From Hydrogenoanaerobacterium saccharovorans (GTDB lineage: Bacteria; Bacillota; Clostridia; Oscillospirales; Ruminococcaceae): DNA of 64,000 bases. The notes under the pieces are model-generated. The model was not told where the DNA came from, did no database searches, and saw only the letters and a program-made list of their open reading frames with translations. Within the stretch, counting starts at the first letter, position 1. Every line of letters starts with the position of its first letter. Location of the stretch: positions 109,961-173,960 of the forward strand of contig NZ_JACSNR010000006.1 in the NCBI RefSeq assembly GCF_016901815.1, read 5' to 3'. This document shows positions 25,573 through 34,818 of the stretch, piece by piece. The position numbers and the translations under genes are program-made.

Positions 25573-25602
25573 TTGCAAAAGCCCTGTAACGTGTGTTACA
25601 AT
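25573..25602 (+). promoter_or_regulatory. Promoter with overlapping palindrome, first degV gene
   Basis: TTGCAA (25573-25578), 18-base spacer, TACAAT (25597-25602) with an extended TG. The inverted repeat TGTAAC-GTGT-GTTACA (25585-25600) covers the spacer and -10, as an operator would. Confidence 0.6.
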
Positions 25603-25635
25603 CAGGATAGATTTCAAATGCTGAAAGGAGAACTT

Positions 25636-26514
25636 ATGGAGCGATTTGCCATTGTTGTGGATTCCAGCGCCGATCTGACTCAGGAGCAGTATGACGCGAT
25701 GCATATAGACGGATTTATCCCGCTGAGCTTTTCCATTGACGGAAAAGAATACCTCTCCTATCCGGATGAGCGGGAACTGACCGCGGAGGAGCTCTATGCC
25801 ACCCTGCGCAACACCAAGGCCGTAGTGGGAACTTCCCAGCCCAACCCGGGCCGGATCGAAGATGCCCTGGAGGCTCTGCTGCGCCAGGGCAAGGATGTGC
25901 TGTACATTGCCTTCACTTCGGGACTGAGCGGCACCTGTGCCTCGGCCCAGCTGGTGGCGGAGGATCTGCGGGAACGCTATCCCGGACAGAAGCTGTTTGT
26001 GGTGGACACCCTCTGTGCCTGCTGCGGTGTGGCAGCTCTGATCGAACCGGTGGTAAAGATGCGGGAAGCCGGCTGTTCCATTGAGGACGCCCGGGACTGG
26101 CTGGAGGAGAACAAACGCCGGGTCTGCCACTGGATCTCGGTGGACGATCTGGGCCATCTGTACCGGGGCGGACGCCTTTCCGCTGCCGGAGCCGTGGTAG
26201 GTACTGCGCTGGGCATCAAGCCGATCATTGACCTGAACAGCGAAGGCAAGCTGATCACCCAGGAAAAGGTGCGGGGCAAGAACAATGTCTATGCGGCACT
26301 GGCCCGGCATCTGGAGGACGCCGACAATCTGGATGTGATCTACATCACCCATGCCGGCGCGCCGGAAGAGGCCAAAAAGCTGGCGGAAACCATCAAGAAG
26401 AACTACAAGGTCGGCGAGATCCGGTACAGTTCCATCGGTCCGGTAGTCGGCTGTCATACCGGCCCCGGCACCATTGCCGTTGTCTTCTTCGGTACCCGTT
26501 CGGACGCAAAGTAA
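25636..26514 (+). CDS. DegV-family fatty-acid-binding protein (FakB-like), copy 1
   Basis: 292 residues in the two-domain DegV fold: AIVVDSSADLT at the N-terminus, TSQPNPG, AFTSGLSGTCASAQLV, the lid region DLGHLYRGGRLS and GIKPIIDLNSEGK, then SIGPVVGCHTGPG. DegV proteins bind a fatty acid; FakB members present it to the kinase FakA for phosphorylation and use in phospholipid synthesis. No fakA is in the window. The ATG at 25636 has SD AAAGGAG. It stands alone between its promoter and terminator. Confidence 0.93.
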   Translation: MERFAIVVDSSADLTQEQYDAMHIDGFIPLSFSIDGKEYLSYPDERELTAEELYATLRNTKAVVGTSQPNPGRIEDALEALLRQGKDVLYIAFTSGLSGTCASAQLVAEDLRERYPGQKLFVVDTLCACCGVAALIEPVVKMREAGCSIEDARDWLEENKRRVCHWISVDDLGHLYRGGRLSAAGAVVGTALGIKPIIDLNSEGKLITQEKVRGKNNVYAALARHLEDADNLDVIYITHAGAPEEAKKLAETIKKNYKVGEIRYSSIGPVVGCHTGPGTIAVVFFGTRSDAK

Positions 26515-26542
26515 TATTCCCCTCCCAGGGAAACATACCAGA

Positions 26543-26567
26543 AAACCGCCTTTTCAGGCGGTTTTTT
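26543..26567 (+). terminator. Terminator of degV copy 1
   Basis: AACCGCC-TTTTCA-GGCGGTT stem followed by TTTTTT. Confidence 0.9.
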
Positions 26568-26607
26568 CGTTTTCCAGAGGCGGACGGGCTGGAAGTACAG
26601 CCGGATT

Positions 26608-26618
26608 TATGGTATAAT
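26608..26618 (+). promoter_or_regulatory. Extended -10 promoter of the rRNA methylase gene
   Basis: TGG-TATAAT with the consensus -10 at 26613-26618; the -35 region is poor. Confidence 0.5.
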
Positions 26619-26687
26619 TTTTATATACGAAATGAGTCCCGGTTTCTGCAAATCTTTGGCAGGAGCCAAGAGAAACGGAGTGAAACC

Positions 26688-28046
26688 ATGCTGAGCAAAA
26701 ATGACATCATTACCCTGGAAATTGTCGACCTGACTGCGGAAGCCATGGGAGTCGGACGCCATGAGGGCATGGCTGTCTTTGTCCCTATGAGCGCTGTCGG
26801 GGACAAGCTCAGCGTCCGGATCGTCAAGGTGCAGAAAAATCTCTGCTATGGCATCATTGAAGAGATCCTCACCCCCTCTCCCATGCGGATCGAACCGGAC
26901 TGCCCGGTCTACAAAAAGTGCGGCGGATGCAGCCTGCGCCATATCCGGTATGACGAGGAATGCCGGCTGAAGAACCGCATTGTCTATGAAAATATGCGCC
27001 GGATCGGCGGCATTGAACTGGAGGAGCATCCGCTGCTGCCCTCCCCTGCTGTGGACGGCTACCGCAATAAGGCCCAGTATCCCCTGACCCAGACCGAAAC
27101 CGGTGTGCGGGGCGGATTCTTTGCCAGCCGTTCCCATCGGGTGATCCCCTATGAGGACTGTGCCCTGCAGCCGCCGGTATTCGGCGAGATCCTGCGCTTT
27201 GTGGAACAGTTCCTGGACCGGTATCATATCCCCGTCTATGATGAGGAAACCAGAACCGGTCTGGTGCGTCATGTCTACCTGCGGCAGGGTGCTGTTTCAG
27301 GGGAACTGATGCTCTGCCTGGTTCTCAACGGCTCGGAACTGCCCCACTGCAGCCAGTTTGTCAACCGCATCACCGAACAGTTCCCGGAACTTGCCAGCAT
27401 CATGCTCAACATCAACCGGGAGCGCACCAATGTGATCCTCGGCAAAAAGAGCCGGCTGATCTACGGAAAGGATCATATCACCGATACCCTGTGCGGCGTG
27501 CGGTTTGACATCTCCCCCATGGCATTCTATCAGATCAACCACGACGGCGCTGAGCAGCTCTACCGCATTGCCGGGGAGTTTGCCCAGCTGACCCCGGACG
27601 ATGTCCTGCTGGATCTCTACTGCGGCGCCGGTACCATCGGACTGAGCCTGGCTCACCAGGTCAAGGAGGTAATCGGCGTGGAGATTGTCCGGGAGGCAGT
27701 GGAAAACGCCACCCAGAACGCCCGGAAGAACGGCATCGAGAATGCGCGGTTCCTCTGCGGCGACGCGGCTCAGGCGGCCCAGACCCTGGCAAAGGAGGGC
27801 ATCCGGCCCAATGTGGTCATCATCGACCCGCCCCGGAAGGGCTGCAGCCCGGATCTGCTGCACACCATCGCCGAGATGAACCCTGACCGGCTGGTGTATG
27901 TATCCTGCAACAGCGCCACCCTTGCCCGGGACGCCGCTATCCTCAGGGAGCTGGGCTATATCCCCCGCCGCCTGCAGGCAGTGGATATGTTCCCCCGCAC
28001 GACACATGTGGAATGTGTGGCGCTGATGACCAGAACGGAGCAATAA
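26688..28046 (+). CDS. rlmD: 23S rRNA (uracil-C5)-methyltransferase, RlmD/RlmCD (RumA) type
   Basis: 452 residues. An N-terminal TRAM domain (about 1-60) is followed by the iron-sulfur cluster cysteines (CPVYKKCGGC, plus an upstream Cys), a central domain, and the AdoMet methyltransferase core with LLDLYCGAGTIGLSLA, DPPRKGC and the catalytic-Cys motif YVSCNSATLARD. It makes 5-methyluridine in 23S rRNA; whether one or two sites cannot be told. Start at 26688 with SD CGGAGTG. Confidence 0.95.
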   Translation: MLSKNDIITLEIVDLTAEAMGVGRHEGMAVFVPMSAVGDKLSVRIVKVQKNLCYGIIEEILTPSPMRIEPDCPVYKKCGGCSLRHIRYDEECRLKNRIVYENMRRIGGIELEEHPLLPSPAVDGYRNKAQYPLTQTETGVRGGFFASRSHRVIPYEDCALQPPVFGEILRFVEQFLDRYHIPVYDEETRTGLVRHVYLRQGAVSGELMLCLVLNGSELPHCSQFVNRITEQFPELASIMLNINRERTNVILGKKSRLIYGKDHITDTLCGVRFDISPMAFYQINHDGAEQLYRIAGEFAQLTPDDVLLDLYCGAGTIGLSLAHQVKEVIGVEIVREAVENATQNARKNGIENARFLCGDAAQAAQTLAKEGIRPNVVIIDPPRKGCSPDLLHTIAEMNPDRLVYVSCNSATLARDAAILRELGYIPRRLQAVDMFPRTTHVECVALMTRTEQ

Positions 28047-28100
28047 CCTGGGAACTGTTCGCAGATGCAGCATGTGAAAATAAGATTTTCAGAGGTAGTT

Positions 28101-28733
28101 ATGGCTTTTGATTTCAAGAAAGAGTACAAGGAATTCTACATGCCCGGGAAAAAGCCGGAAATTGTGAATGTTCCCAGGGCGAACTATATCGCTGTCCGTG
28201 GCAAGGGCGACCCGAATGAAGAGGGTGGGGCATACCAGCAGGCAGTCAGCATTCTGTATGCCGTCGCCTATACCCTGAAAATGAGCTACAAGACCGATCA
28301 CAAGATCGAAGGATTCATTGAATATGTTGTTCCTCCGCTGGAAGGCTTCTGGTGGCAGGACGGCATGGAAGGCGTCGATTATACGGACAAATCCAGCTTC
28401 AACTGGATCTCTGTGATCCGTCTGCCCGATTTCATTTCCAAAGCGGACTTTGACTGGGCGGTGGAAACAGCCACCAAAAAGAAGAAGCTGGACTGCTCGG
28501 CAGCCGAGTATCTCACCATCGAGGAGGGGCTGTGCGTACAGATCATGCATCTGGGCCCCTTTGATGACGAACCGGCTACGGTTGCACAGATGGACGCCTA
28601 TCTGAAAGAGCATGGCTATGCCAATGATCTGAGCATGGACCGGCTGCACCATGAGATCTATCTCTCGGATGCCAGAAAGGTTGCCCCGGAAAAATGGAAA
28701 ACTGTGATCCGGCATCCGATCAAAAAGGCATAA
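28101..28733 (+). CDS. GyrI-like small-molecule-binding domain protein
   Basis: 210 residues. Opens MAFDFKKEYKEFYMPGKKPE and contains NWISVIRLPDFISKADFDWA and LCVQIMHLGPFDDEP, as in GyrI-like/YdhR-type proteins related to the effector domain of multidrug regulators. No DNA-binding domain is present. Likely a stand-alone ligand-binding protein. The ATG at 28101 has SD AGAGGTAG; it lies 54 bases after the rRNA methylase gene and is probably cotranscribed. Confidence 0.85.
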   Translation: MAFDFKKEYKEFYMPGKKPEIVNVPRANYIAVRGKGDPNEEGGAYQQAVSILYAVAYTLKMSYKTDHKIEGFIEYVVPPLEGFWWQDGMEGVDYTDKSSFNWISVIRLPDFISKADFDWAVETATKKKKLDCSAAEYLTIEEGLCVQIMHLGPFDDEPATVAQMDAYLKEHGYANDLSMDRLHHEIYLSDARKVAPEKWKTVIRHPIKKA

Positions 28734-28793
28734 AAACCCCGGATAGAAGCTATCCTCTCCCCGAAAACAAACCCTGATCGTTTGATCCATCCT

Positions 28794-28823
28794 CCCCGGA
28801 CTGCTTCTGGTCCGGGGATTTTA
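28794..28823 (+). terminator. Terminator after the GyrI-like gene
   Basis: CCCCGGAC-TGCTTCTG-GTCCGGGG followed by ATTTTAT, immediately upstream of the next SD. Confidence 0.75.
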
Positions 28824-28840
28824 TACGGAGGAATCCCCTT

Positions 28841-29743
28841 ATGACCCAACTGTCCAATGGCTGCCGGCTCTGTCCCCGGCAATGCGGCGCTGACCGTGCC
28901 GGCGGTACTCCCGGCTACTGCGGTGTGGCAGAGCCGGGAATCTATGCCGCACGGGCTGCCCTGCACCTCTGGGAAGAGCCCTGCATCTCCGGAGAGACCG
29001 GTTCCGGCGCCGTCTTTTTCAGTGGCTGTCCGCTGCGCTGCGTCTACTGCCAGAACTACTCCATCGCCCGGGCCCAGGTTGGCAAACCCATCTCAGTGGA
29101 ACGCCTGGCGGAGATCTTCCTGGAGCTCCAACAGCAGAAGGCCGCCAACATCAATCTGGTCACTCCCACCCACTATACCCCGCAGATCATCGAGGCGGTA
29201 ACCCTCGCCCGGACAAAGGGGCTCTCCATCCCCATTGTCTACAACTGCGGCGGCTATGAGAGCGTGGAGACCCTCCGCAGCCTGGAGGGAATTGTGGACA
29301 TCTACCTCACCGATTTCAAATACATGCAGTCCGAACCGGCGGAGCGGTACTCCCGGGCGGCGGATTATCCGGAGGTTGCCCGGGCAGCCCTGGCTGAGAT
29401 GGTCCGGCAGCAGCCCGAAGCCCGCTATGATGACTCCGGTATGATGACCTCCGGCGTCATTGTCCGGCATCTTTTGCTGCCCGGTCATGTTCAAAACGCC
29501 AAAGCTGTGGTAAAATATGTCTATGAAACCTATGGCGACCGGGTCTGGCTGAGTCTGATGAATCAGTATACTCCCCTGCCCCAGGTCACGGACTTCCCGG
29601 AGATCAACCGGAAAGTTACCCGCCATGAATATGACCGTCTGATCCGCTATGCCCTCTCCCTGGGTGTGGAAAATGCCTTTATCCAGGAAGGCGGTACAGC
29701 GGCGGAGAGTTTTATCCCGGCCTTTGACTATCAGGGGCTTTGA
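28841..29743 (+). CDS. Radical SAM protein, PflA/PflX-like
   Basis: 300 residues. An N-terminal Cys-rich segment (CRLCPRQCGADR, and YCGVAEPG) precedes the radical-SAM cluster CPLRCVYCQN (CxxxCxxC about residues 62-69). The remainder is a TIM-barrel with VTPTHYTPQI and a C-terminal LMNQYTPLP. It matches the uncharacterised pyruvate-formate-lyase-activating-enzyme-like family (PflX type), which is distinct from true PflA; the substrate is unknown and no glycyl-radical enzyme is adjacent. SD CGGAGGAA. Confidence 0.88.
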   Translation: MTQLSNGCRLCPRQCGADRAGGTPGYCGVAEPGIYAARAALHLWEEPCISGETGSGAVFFSGCPLRCVYCQNYSIARAQVGKPISVERLAEIFLELQQQKAANINLVTPTHYTPQIIEAVTLARTKGLSIPIVYNCGGYESVETLRSLEGIVDIYLTDFKYMQSEPAERYSRAADYPEVARAALAEMVRQQPEARYDDSGMMTSGVIVRHLLLPGHVQNAKAVVKYVYETYGDRVWLSLMNQYTPLPQVTDFPEINRKVTRHEYDRLIRYALSLGVENAFIQEGGTAAESFIPAFDYQGL

Positions 29744-29773
29744 ACCGACAAATAAAGTGAGGGATCAGTAATC

Positions 29774-30706
29774 ATGCAGCAGTATCTGCTCAATCTGGAA
29801 AAAGGAGACCTGCATCAGATCCGGGATGCCCGGGAAATGGACAAATCTTCCCCCAGTGACCGTCAGGTCTGTGTGATGACCCTGGAGGAGTTCTCCAACG
29901 AAAAAACCATTCCCCATAAAACCGGCTTTATCCGCAATCTGCAGCATCACTCTGCCTGCAAGCTCGAGGCATTCAGTGACTGCACCCAGGGGATTATCCG
30001 GGTACCGCGGCGCACCTCCGGCAATCTCTCGGAAAAGCAGATCGGCTTCTATCTGGACGAGGACCGTCTGATCCTGATCGAGGACAGCGGCTTCCTGCTG
30101 CCCTTTATGAAGTCGCTGGAAAAGACGCCTCTGGGACGCTGCACCCTCTCCTATCTGATACAGACCCTGCTGGAATCGCTCATTGAGGACGATGCCCTGG
30201 ATCTGGAACGCCTGGAGGACAAGCTGGCGAAAATCGAGGAGAACCTGCTGCGCCGGATTCCGGATTCCTTCTATGCCACAGTCATTGCCTATCGCCGGGA
30301 ACTGACCTCCCTGCGTGCCTTCTATGAGCAGATGATGAATATCGGCGATCAGATGCAGGCCTCCATCGGTCATGAGCTGGACGAACGGGAACTGGCTGGC
30401 TGGAAGCTGTTTGTCAGCCGCTGCGACCGTCTGCACAGCCATGTGGAGATGCTCAAGGAATATCTGTTACAGATCCGGGAACTGTACCAGTCCCAGATTG
30501 AGGTCCAGCAGAACAAGGTCATGACCTTCCTTACCATCGTCACTACCATCTTCATGCCTCTGACCCTCATTGCCGGGTGGTTCGGCATGAATTTCCCCAA
30601 TATGCTCATGTTCCAGTGGAAATATGGCTATCTCTTTGTAATCCTGCTGAGCGTTTCCATTGTGGTAGCGGAGTTCTTCTATTTCCGCCGCAAGAAGATG
30701 CTCTGA
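29774..30706 (+). CDS. CorA-family divalent-cation transporter
   Basis: 310 residues: a cytoplasmic alpha/beta domain, a long coiled helix (about 200-245), and two C-terminal membrane helices with the GMN signature in WFGMNFPN. CorA pentamers carry Mg2+, Co2+ or related ions. The N-terminal domain diverges from classic CorA, so the ion is uncertain. It follows the radical SAM gene by 30 bases and likely shares its transcript. Confidence 0.9.
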   Translation: MQQYLLNLEKGDLHQIRDAREMDKSSPSDRQVCVMTLEEFSNEKTIPHKTGFIRNLQHHSACKLEAFSDCTQGIIRVPRRTSGNLSEKQIGFYLDEDRLILIEDSGFLLPFMKSLEKTPLGRCTLSYLIQTLLESLIEDDALDLERLEDKLAKIEENLLRRIPDSFYATVIAYRRELTSLRAFYEQMMNIGDQMQASIGHELDERELAGWKLFVSRCDRLHSHVEMLKEYLLQIRELYQSQIEVQQNKVMTFLTIVTTIFMPLTLIAGWFGMNFPNMLMFQWKYGYLFVILLSVSIVVAEFFYFRRKKML

Positions 30707-30733
30707 TTCTGATACCTTTATAAATGTATAACA

Positions 30734-30773
30734 AAAAGGGCTCTCCGACTGCTCGGAAAGCCCTTTGTTTTTG
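30734..30773. terminator. Terminator after the CorA-like gene
   Basis: AAAGGGCTCTCCG / CGGAAAGCCCTTT (one mismatch) then GTTTTTG; the mirrored A run lets it also end the leftward small gene. Confidence 0.85.
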
Positions 30774-30789
30774 TTATTGTACGAGAAAA

Positions 30790-31032
30790 TCAAAAACCAC
30801 CAAAAGAACAGATCATCGGCATCTCAGGTGCACGGTCAAACATCACCTGACAGCCCAGTACGCCGCCAGCGCACATGGTTTCGTTGAGGGGGATCAGCAC
30901 CTGACCAGCCTGCCAACCCTTGCTCTCCTCAGCACGGATCAGCTTCTCACATTCCTTGGCTGCATCACCGTTGTGAGAGGGACGGTTGTCGGTGTAGTTC
31001 AGTTCAACAAACTTCTGCTCAAATAGATCCAT
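30790..31032 (-). CDS. Small hypothetical protein, possibly DUF4177-like
   Basis: 80 residues, soluble. The pattern FEQKFVELNYTD then ESKGWQAGQVLIPLNET recalls small DUF4177 proteins (YEYK..V...GW), but it is longer and Cys/Met-rich at the C-terminus. SD GGAGAG lies 8 bases before the ATG. Function unknown. Confidence 0.6.
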   Translation of the reverse strand: MDLFEQKFVELNYTDNRPSHNGDAAKECEKLIRAEESKGWQAGQVLIPLNETMCAGGVLGCQVMFDRAPEMPMICSFGGF

Positions 31033-31134
31033 AATTTAATTCTCTCCTTCCTGAATTCCAGAGGCTATTATAGCACCGCCGATTTCATTTGTAAAGAGGA
31101 ATTTTTGTAAAAATTAAATAAAATTACCGCTTTA

Positions 31135-31207
31135 CATCGCTAAAATTTTAAGCGATAAAGCAACAGTTCTTAGGTAAGTTGCAAATATTTGTGGATTATG
31201 CTATGAT
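31135..31207 (+). promoter_or_regulatory. Promoter of brnQ with an upstream inverted repeat
   Basis: TTGCAA (31179-31184), 17-base spacer, TATGAT (31202-31207). Upstream, ATCGCT and AGCGAT flank an A/T core at 31135-31155 and may bind a regulator. The 31033-31262 spacer is A+T-rich and otherwise empty; no T-box features are seen. Confidence 0.6.
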
Positions 31208-31262
31208 TGTTTTTTAATAGAGCACACTTGGCTTTATACAAAAATCAAATAGGAGGTTTTTT

Positions 31263-32582
31263 ATGAACAGACTGTCCACCCGTAACCGGATGCTGGTAGG
31301 CCTTACCCTTTTTTCCATGTTCTTTGGAGCCGGCAATCTGATCTTCCCGCCCTATCTCGGCGCCATGGCTGGTACCAAAACCCCTCTGGCTATGCTGGGA
31401 TTTGCCATCACTGCCATCGGATTTCCCATCCTTGGTGTTATCGCTGTCGCTCATGCCGGCAGCCTTGATGAACTTGCCGGGCGAGTCCATCCGGTCTTTG
31501 CGAAGGTGTTTACTCTGCTCATCTACCTCTCCATCGGCCCCTGTCTGGCTATCCCCCGTACTGCCAGCACTTCCTTTGAAATGGCTGTGACTCCCTTCCT
31601 CTCCGGCGACACTTCCAAAACCATGATCCAGCTGATCTATTCCATTCTCTTCTTCGCTGTGGCGTTTTATGTCAGCCTGTCCCCGGAAAAACTCACCCAT
31701 CTCCTGGGCCGGTTCACTTCTCCCTGTCTGCTGATCCTCATCGGCATTATGTTTGTGGGCTGTCTGCTGGCTCCTCCCGCCGGCTATGGCGAATCCTATG
31801 GCCTCTATGCCCAGTCCCCGGTGCTCCAGGGCTTCCTGGGCGGCTACCAGACCATGGACGCCATCGCCGCGCTGAATTTCGGCATCATCATAGCGATGAA
31901 TATCAATAACCGAGGCGTGACCGAACGCTCTGCCGTGGTCAAGGAGATCACCTATGCCGGATGGATCGCCGGCCTGATCTTCCTGGTGGTATACGGCGCC
32001 ATTGCCCATGTGGGTGCCGTTGCCGGCGGCGCTTACGGCGAACTGGCAGACGGCACTGCCGCCCTGACTGCCATCACCCGGGATCTGTTCGGCAACGCCG
32101 GCATTGTCCTGCTGGGACTCATCTTCCTGCTGGCCTGTCTGAACACCTGCATCGGCCTGATCTCCTGCTGCAGTGAGTACTTCTCCCAGATCCTGCCCCG
32201 GTTCTCCCAGCGGCAGTGGGCGTTCTTCTTTGCCTTTGTGAGCATGGTCATCTCCAATGCCGGCCTCAGTGCCATTCTGGCGGTTTCGGTTCCGGTGCTG
32301 GGCATGATCTACCCGCCTGCCCTGGTCCTGATCCTGCTGAGCTTCTGGGACGGCGCCCGGAAACGGAAGCTGGTTTACCCGCTGGCAATCGCCTTTACCA
32401 GCGTCACCAGCATCATTGTGGTACTGGCAACCGGCGGCTTTATGACCATCCCCGGACTGACTTCCTTCCTGATGGATTCCATTCCCGCCATTGTACGGGA
32501 GCTGCTCTGGGTCGGCCCTGCCCTGGTGGGAATCCTGCTGGGCTGGTTCCTCTCCCCGGCTCCCACCGCTGAGGCTGCCTGA
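31263..32582 (+). CDS. brnQ: BrnQ-family branched-chain amino acid carrier
   Basis: 439 residues, about twelve membrane helices. The N-terminus has the family pattern FFGAGNLIFPPYLG and later LSIGPCLAIPRTASTSFEM. BrnQ couples uptake of Leu, Ile and Val to an ion gradient. SD AGGAGG is 6 bases before the ATG. A short hypothetical gene follows 17 bases on in the same transcript. Confidence 0.95.
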   Translation: MNRLSTRNRMLVGLTLFSMFFGAGNLIFPPYLGAMAGTKTPLAMLGFAITAIGFPILGVIAVAHAGSLDELAGRVHPVFAKVFTLLIYLSIGPCLAIPRTASTSFEMAVTPFLSGDTSKTMIQLIYSILFFAVAFYVSLSPEKLTHLLGRFTSPCLLILIGIMFVGCLLAPPAGYGESYGLYAQSPVLQGFLGGYQTMDAIAALNFGIIIAMNINNRGVTERSAVVKEITYAGWIAGLIFLVVYGAIAHVGAVAGGAYGELADGTAALTAITRDLFGNAGIVLLGLIFLLACLNTCIGLISCCSEYFSQILPRFSQRQWAFFFAFVSMVISNAGLSAILAVSVPVLGMIYPPALVLILLSFWDGARKRKLVYPLAIAFTSVTSIIVVLATGGFMTIPGLTSFLMDSIPAIVRELLWVGPALVGILLGWFLSPAPTAEAA

Positions 32583-32599
32583 GAAACAAGGAGGGCAAT

Positions 32600-33055
32600 A
32601 TGGACTATTTTGCAGAGCTTGACCGGCTCATTGAAGGCCCGGTCTATGTGATCGACTATCTGCCCGGACCGGTGCCCGCCAGCCGTGGCAGACACTACTG
32701 GAAGGTGGAGAAATGGTTCTCCTCCCAGCGGGAATACAAGCGGCTGTACCGCAAATTCCTGCGTCTTCTGCTCAAGCTGAGCTGTTACTGTGAATTCACC
32801 GCGAGCTACGGGCCGAAATGGGAGGAGAATCCCTCCCCCAAACGGCTGGAGCGGCTGGTGGAAAAATGCACCGGCAGCCGGAAAGACTACCTCAATATCC
32901 TGGTCGATCAGGGACGGGCCATGGTGATCCTCAATGGGGACGACCTCTATCTGAGCGTCTATGACCCGGATCTCCGGCTGCGGCAGCTTCTTGGACAGCT
33001 GGCAGCCTCTGAGGGGCTCTTCCTCTGGAAACCCCAGCCCAACCCCGAAGCATAA
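32600..33055 (+). CDS. Hypothetical protein cotranscribed with brnQ
   Basis: 151 residues, soluble, no recognised family. It has a basic central region (REYKRLYRKFLRLLLKL) and a C-terminal LVDQGRAMVILNGDDLYLSVYDP, with the proportions of a single alpha/beta domain. SD AAGGAGGG supports the ATG. A terminator follows directly. Confidence 0.7.
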   Translation: MDYFAELDRLIEGPVYVIDYLPGPVPASRGRHYWKVEKWFSSQREYKRLYRKFLRLLLKLSCYCEFTASYGPKWEENPSPKRLERLVEKCTGSRKDYLNILVDQGRAMVILNGDDLYLSVYDPDLRLRQLLGQLAASEGLFLWKPQPNPEA

Positions 33056-33057
33056 CA

Positions 33058-33096
33058 AAAAACTCCGGAACCACTGTTGTGGTCCGGAGTTTTTTC
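33058..33096. terminator. Bidirectional terminator, brnQ unit and fatty-acid operon
   Basis: AACTCCGGAACCAC / GTGGTCCGGAGTT (one bulge), loop TGTT, T run after and A run before; ends both convergent operons. Confidence 0.9.
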
Positions 33097-33111
33097 TATT
33101 CTTAGACTGGA

Positions 33112-33537
33112 TCAGCCGATGGCGAAGGTGAGTTCCGCTGTGGCGGCAATCTCATCGCCCACCTTGGCAACAGCAGTACCGATACCCACCTTGCCGAAGG
33201 TACGGGTCATGGTGGTTTCCAGGGTCAGCACATCGCCGGGCTTGACCTGGCGCTTGAACTTGGCATTCTTGATGCCGCCGAAGTAGGCGATCTTGCCCTT
33301 GTTCTCCTCCAGCGACAGGATGGCAATGGCGCCCACCTGAGCCAGCGCCTCGATGATCAGCACACCGGGCATGACATGCTCCTGGGGGAAGTGACCGCAG
33401 AACTGCATCTCATTGACCGATACGCACTTGATGCCCTTGGCCCACTTGCCGGGCTCAAAATCGGTGATGCGGTCCACCAGCAGGAACGGATACCGATGGG
33501 GAATGATCTCCTGGATCTGATTGGAATTGAGTTCCAT
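33112..33537 (-). CDS. fabZ: 3-hydroxyacyl-ACP dehydratase FabZ
   Basis: 141 residues, hot-dog fold. The catalytic His is in [13 protein letters not shown] and the Glu in IEALAQ; the opening [13 protein letters not shown] is conserved. It dehydrates 3-hydroxyacyl-ACP in each elongation cycle. It is the last gene of the twelve-gene fatty-acid operon, 2 bases after fabF, with SD GGAGGA inside the fabF end. No fabA or fabM is seen. Confidence 0.97.
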   Translation of the reverse strand: MELNSNQIQEIIPHRYPFLLVDRITDFEPGKWAKGIKCVSVNEMQFCGHFPQEHVMPGVLIIEALAQVGAIAILSLEENKGKIAYFGGIKNAKFKRQVKPGDVLTLETTMTRTFGKVGIGTAVAKVGDEIAATAELTFAIG

Positions 33538-33539
33538 GG

Positions 33540-34784
33540 TTACTTCTCCTCCTCATACTTTTTCAGCACCAGGCTGGCGTTGTGTCCGCCGAAGCCCAGG
33601 GAATTGGACATGGCATACCGCAGTTCTGCCTTCCGGCCCTCGTTGGGCACGATGTCCAGATCGCATTCCGGGTCAGGGGTACGGTAGTTGATGGTAGCCG
33701 GAATAAAGCCGTCCTGAAGTGCCCGGGCGGTGATGATCGCCTCGATGGCACCTGCCGCACCCAGCAGATGACCGGTCATCGACTTGGTGGAGCTCATTGC
33801 CAGCTTGTAGGCATGGTCACCGAAGGCCGCCTTCACTGCCGCTGTTTCGAACTTGTCGTTGAGGGAAGTGGAGGTGCCATGGGCGTTGATGTAGTCGATG
33901 TCCTCCGGCTGGATGCCGGCATCCTTCACTGCCTCCACCATGGCCCGGGCGCCGCCTTCGCCGCCGGGAGCCGGAGAGGTGATGTGATAGGCATCACAGG
34001 TGGCGCCGTAGCCCACGATCTCAGCGTAGATCTTTGCGCCTCTGGCGCGGGCGTGCTCATACTCCTCCAGCATCAGCACACCAGCGCCCTCGCCCATGAC
34101 AAAGCCGCTGCGCTCCGCATCAAAGGGAATGGAAGCCCGGGTGGGATCATCGCTCTCGCACAGCGCCTTCATGGAGGTGAAGCCGCCGATTGCCAGCTTG
34201 GTAACCGCCGCCTCACTGCCGCCGGCGAGCATCAGTTCCTGATAGCCGTCCCGGATCATGCGGAAGGCGTCGCCGATGGCATTACTGCCGCCGGCACAGG
34301 CAGTCACCACGCAGGTGCACATACCCTTGGCACCCAGCTTGATTGCCACATTGCCCGCTGCCAGGTTGCTGATGTCCATGGGCACAAAGAAGGGCGATAC
34401 ACGGTCAAAGCCCTTCTCCCGGCCCCGTTCGTATTCGGTTTCGATGGTATTGATGCCGCCGATGCCCGAGGAGATGTCCACGCCGAACCGGGTGGGATCG
34501 ATCTTCTCGTAGTCCAGGCCGCTGTCCCGCCAGGCCTGAATGGCTGCTACCATGGCATACTGGCTGAACAGGTCCATCCGGCGCAGTTCCTTCTTGTCCA
34601 GATAGGGTGTAAAGTCCAGATCCTTTACTTCACCTGCCAGCTTGACCTTGTGGTTGGTGGTATCAAAATGAGTGATGGGACCGATGCCGCAGCGGCCTTC
34701 CCGGGCCGACTGCCACATCTCCTCCGCTGTATTTCCGATGGGGCTGACCGCACCCATGCCTGTGATGACGACTCGTCTTTTCAT
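33540..34784 (-). CDS. fabF: 3-oxoacyl-ACP synthase II FabF
   Basis: 414 residues, thiolase fold. The Cys-His-His triad is present: Cys163 in [11 protein letters not shown], His in [11 protein letters not shown] and His in [12 protein letters not shown]. It condenses malonyl-ACP with acyl-ACP. Start at 34784 with SD GGGAG; the open frame extends upstream into non-coding sense. Length is standard for FabF. Confidence 0.97.
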   Translation of the reverse strand: MKRRVVITGMGAVSPIGNTAEEMWQSAREGRCGIGPITHFDTTNHKVKLAGEVKDLDFTPYLDKKELRRMDLFSQYAMVAAIQAWRDSGLDYEKIDPTRFGVDISSGIGGINTIETEYERGREKGFDRVSPFFVPMDISNLAAGNVAIKLGAKGMCTCVVTACAGGSNAIGDAFRMIRDGYQELMLAGGSEAAVTKLAIGGFTSMKALCESDDPTRASIPFDAERSGFVMGEGAGVLMLEEYEHARARGAKIYAEIVGYGATCDAYHITSPAPGGEGGARAMVEAVKDAGIQPEDIDYINAHGTSTSLNDKFETAAVKAAFGDHAYKLAMSSTKSMTGHLLGAAGAIEAIITARALQDGFIPATINYRTPDPECDLDIVPNEGRKAELRYAMSNSLGFGGHNASLVLKKYEEEK

Positions 34785-34818
34785 ATTCTCCCTGCTCCTT
34801 ATCGTTCCGGCAGCGGCG

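Noticed and set aside
31033..31262. T-box or other leader before brnQ
   Set aside because: No T-box sequence, specifier loop or terminator; only a promoter and one inverted repeat.
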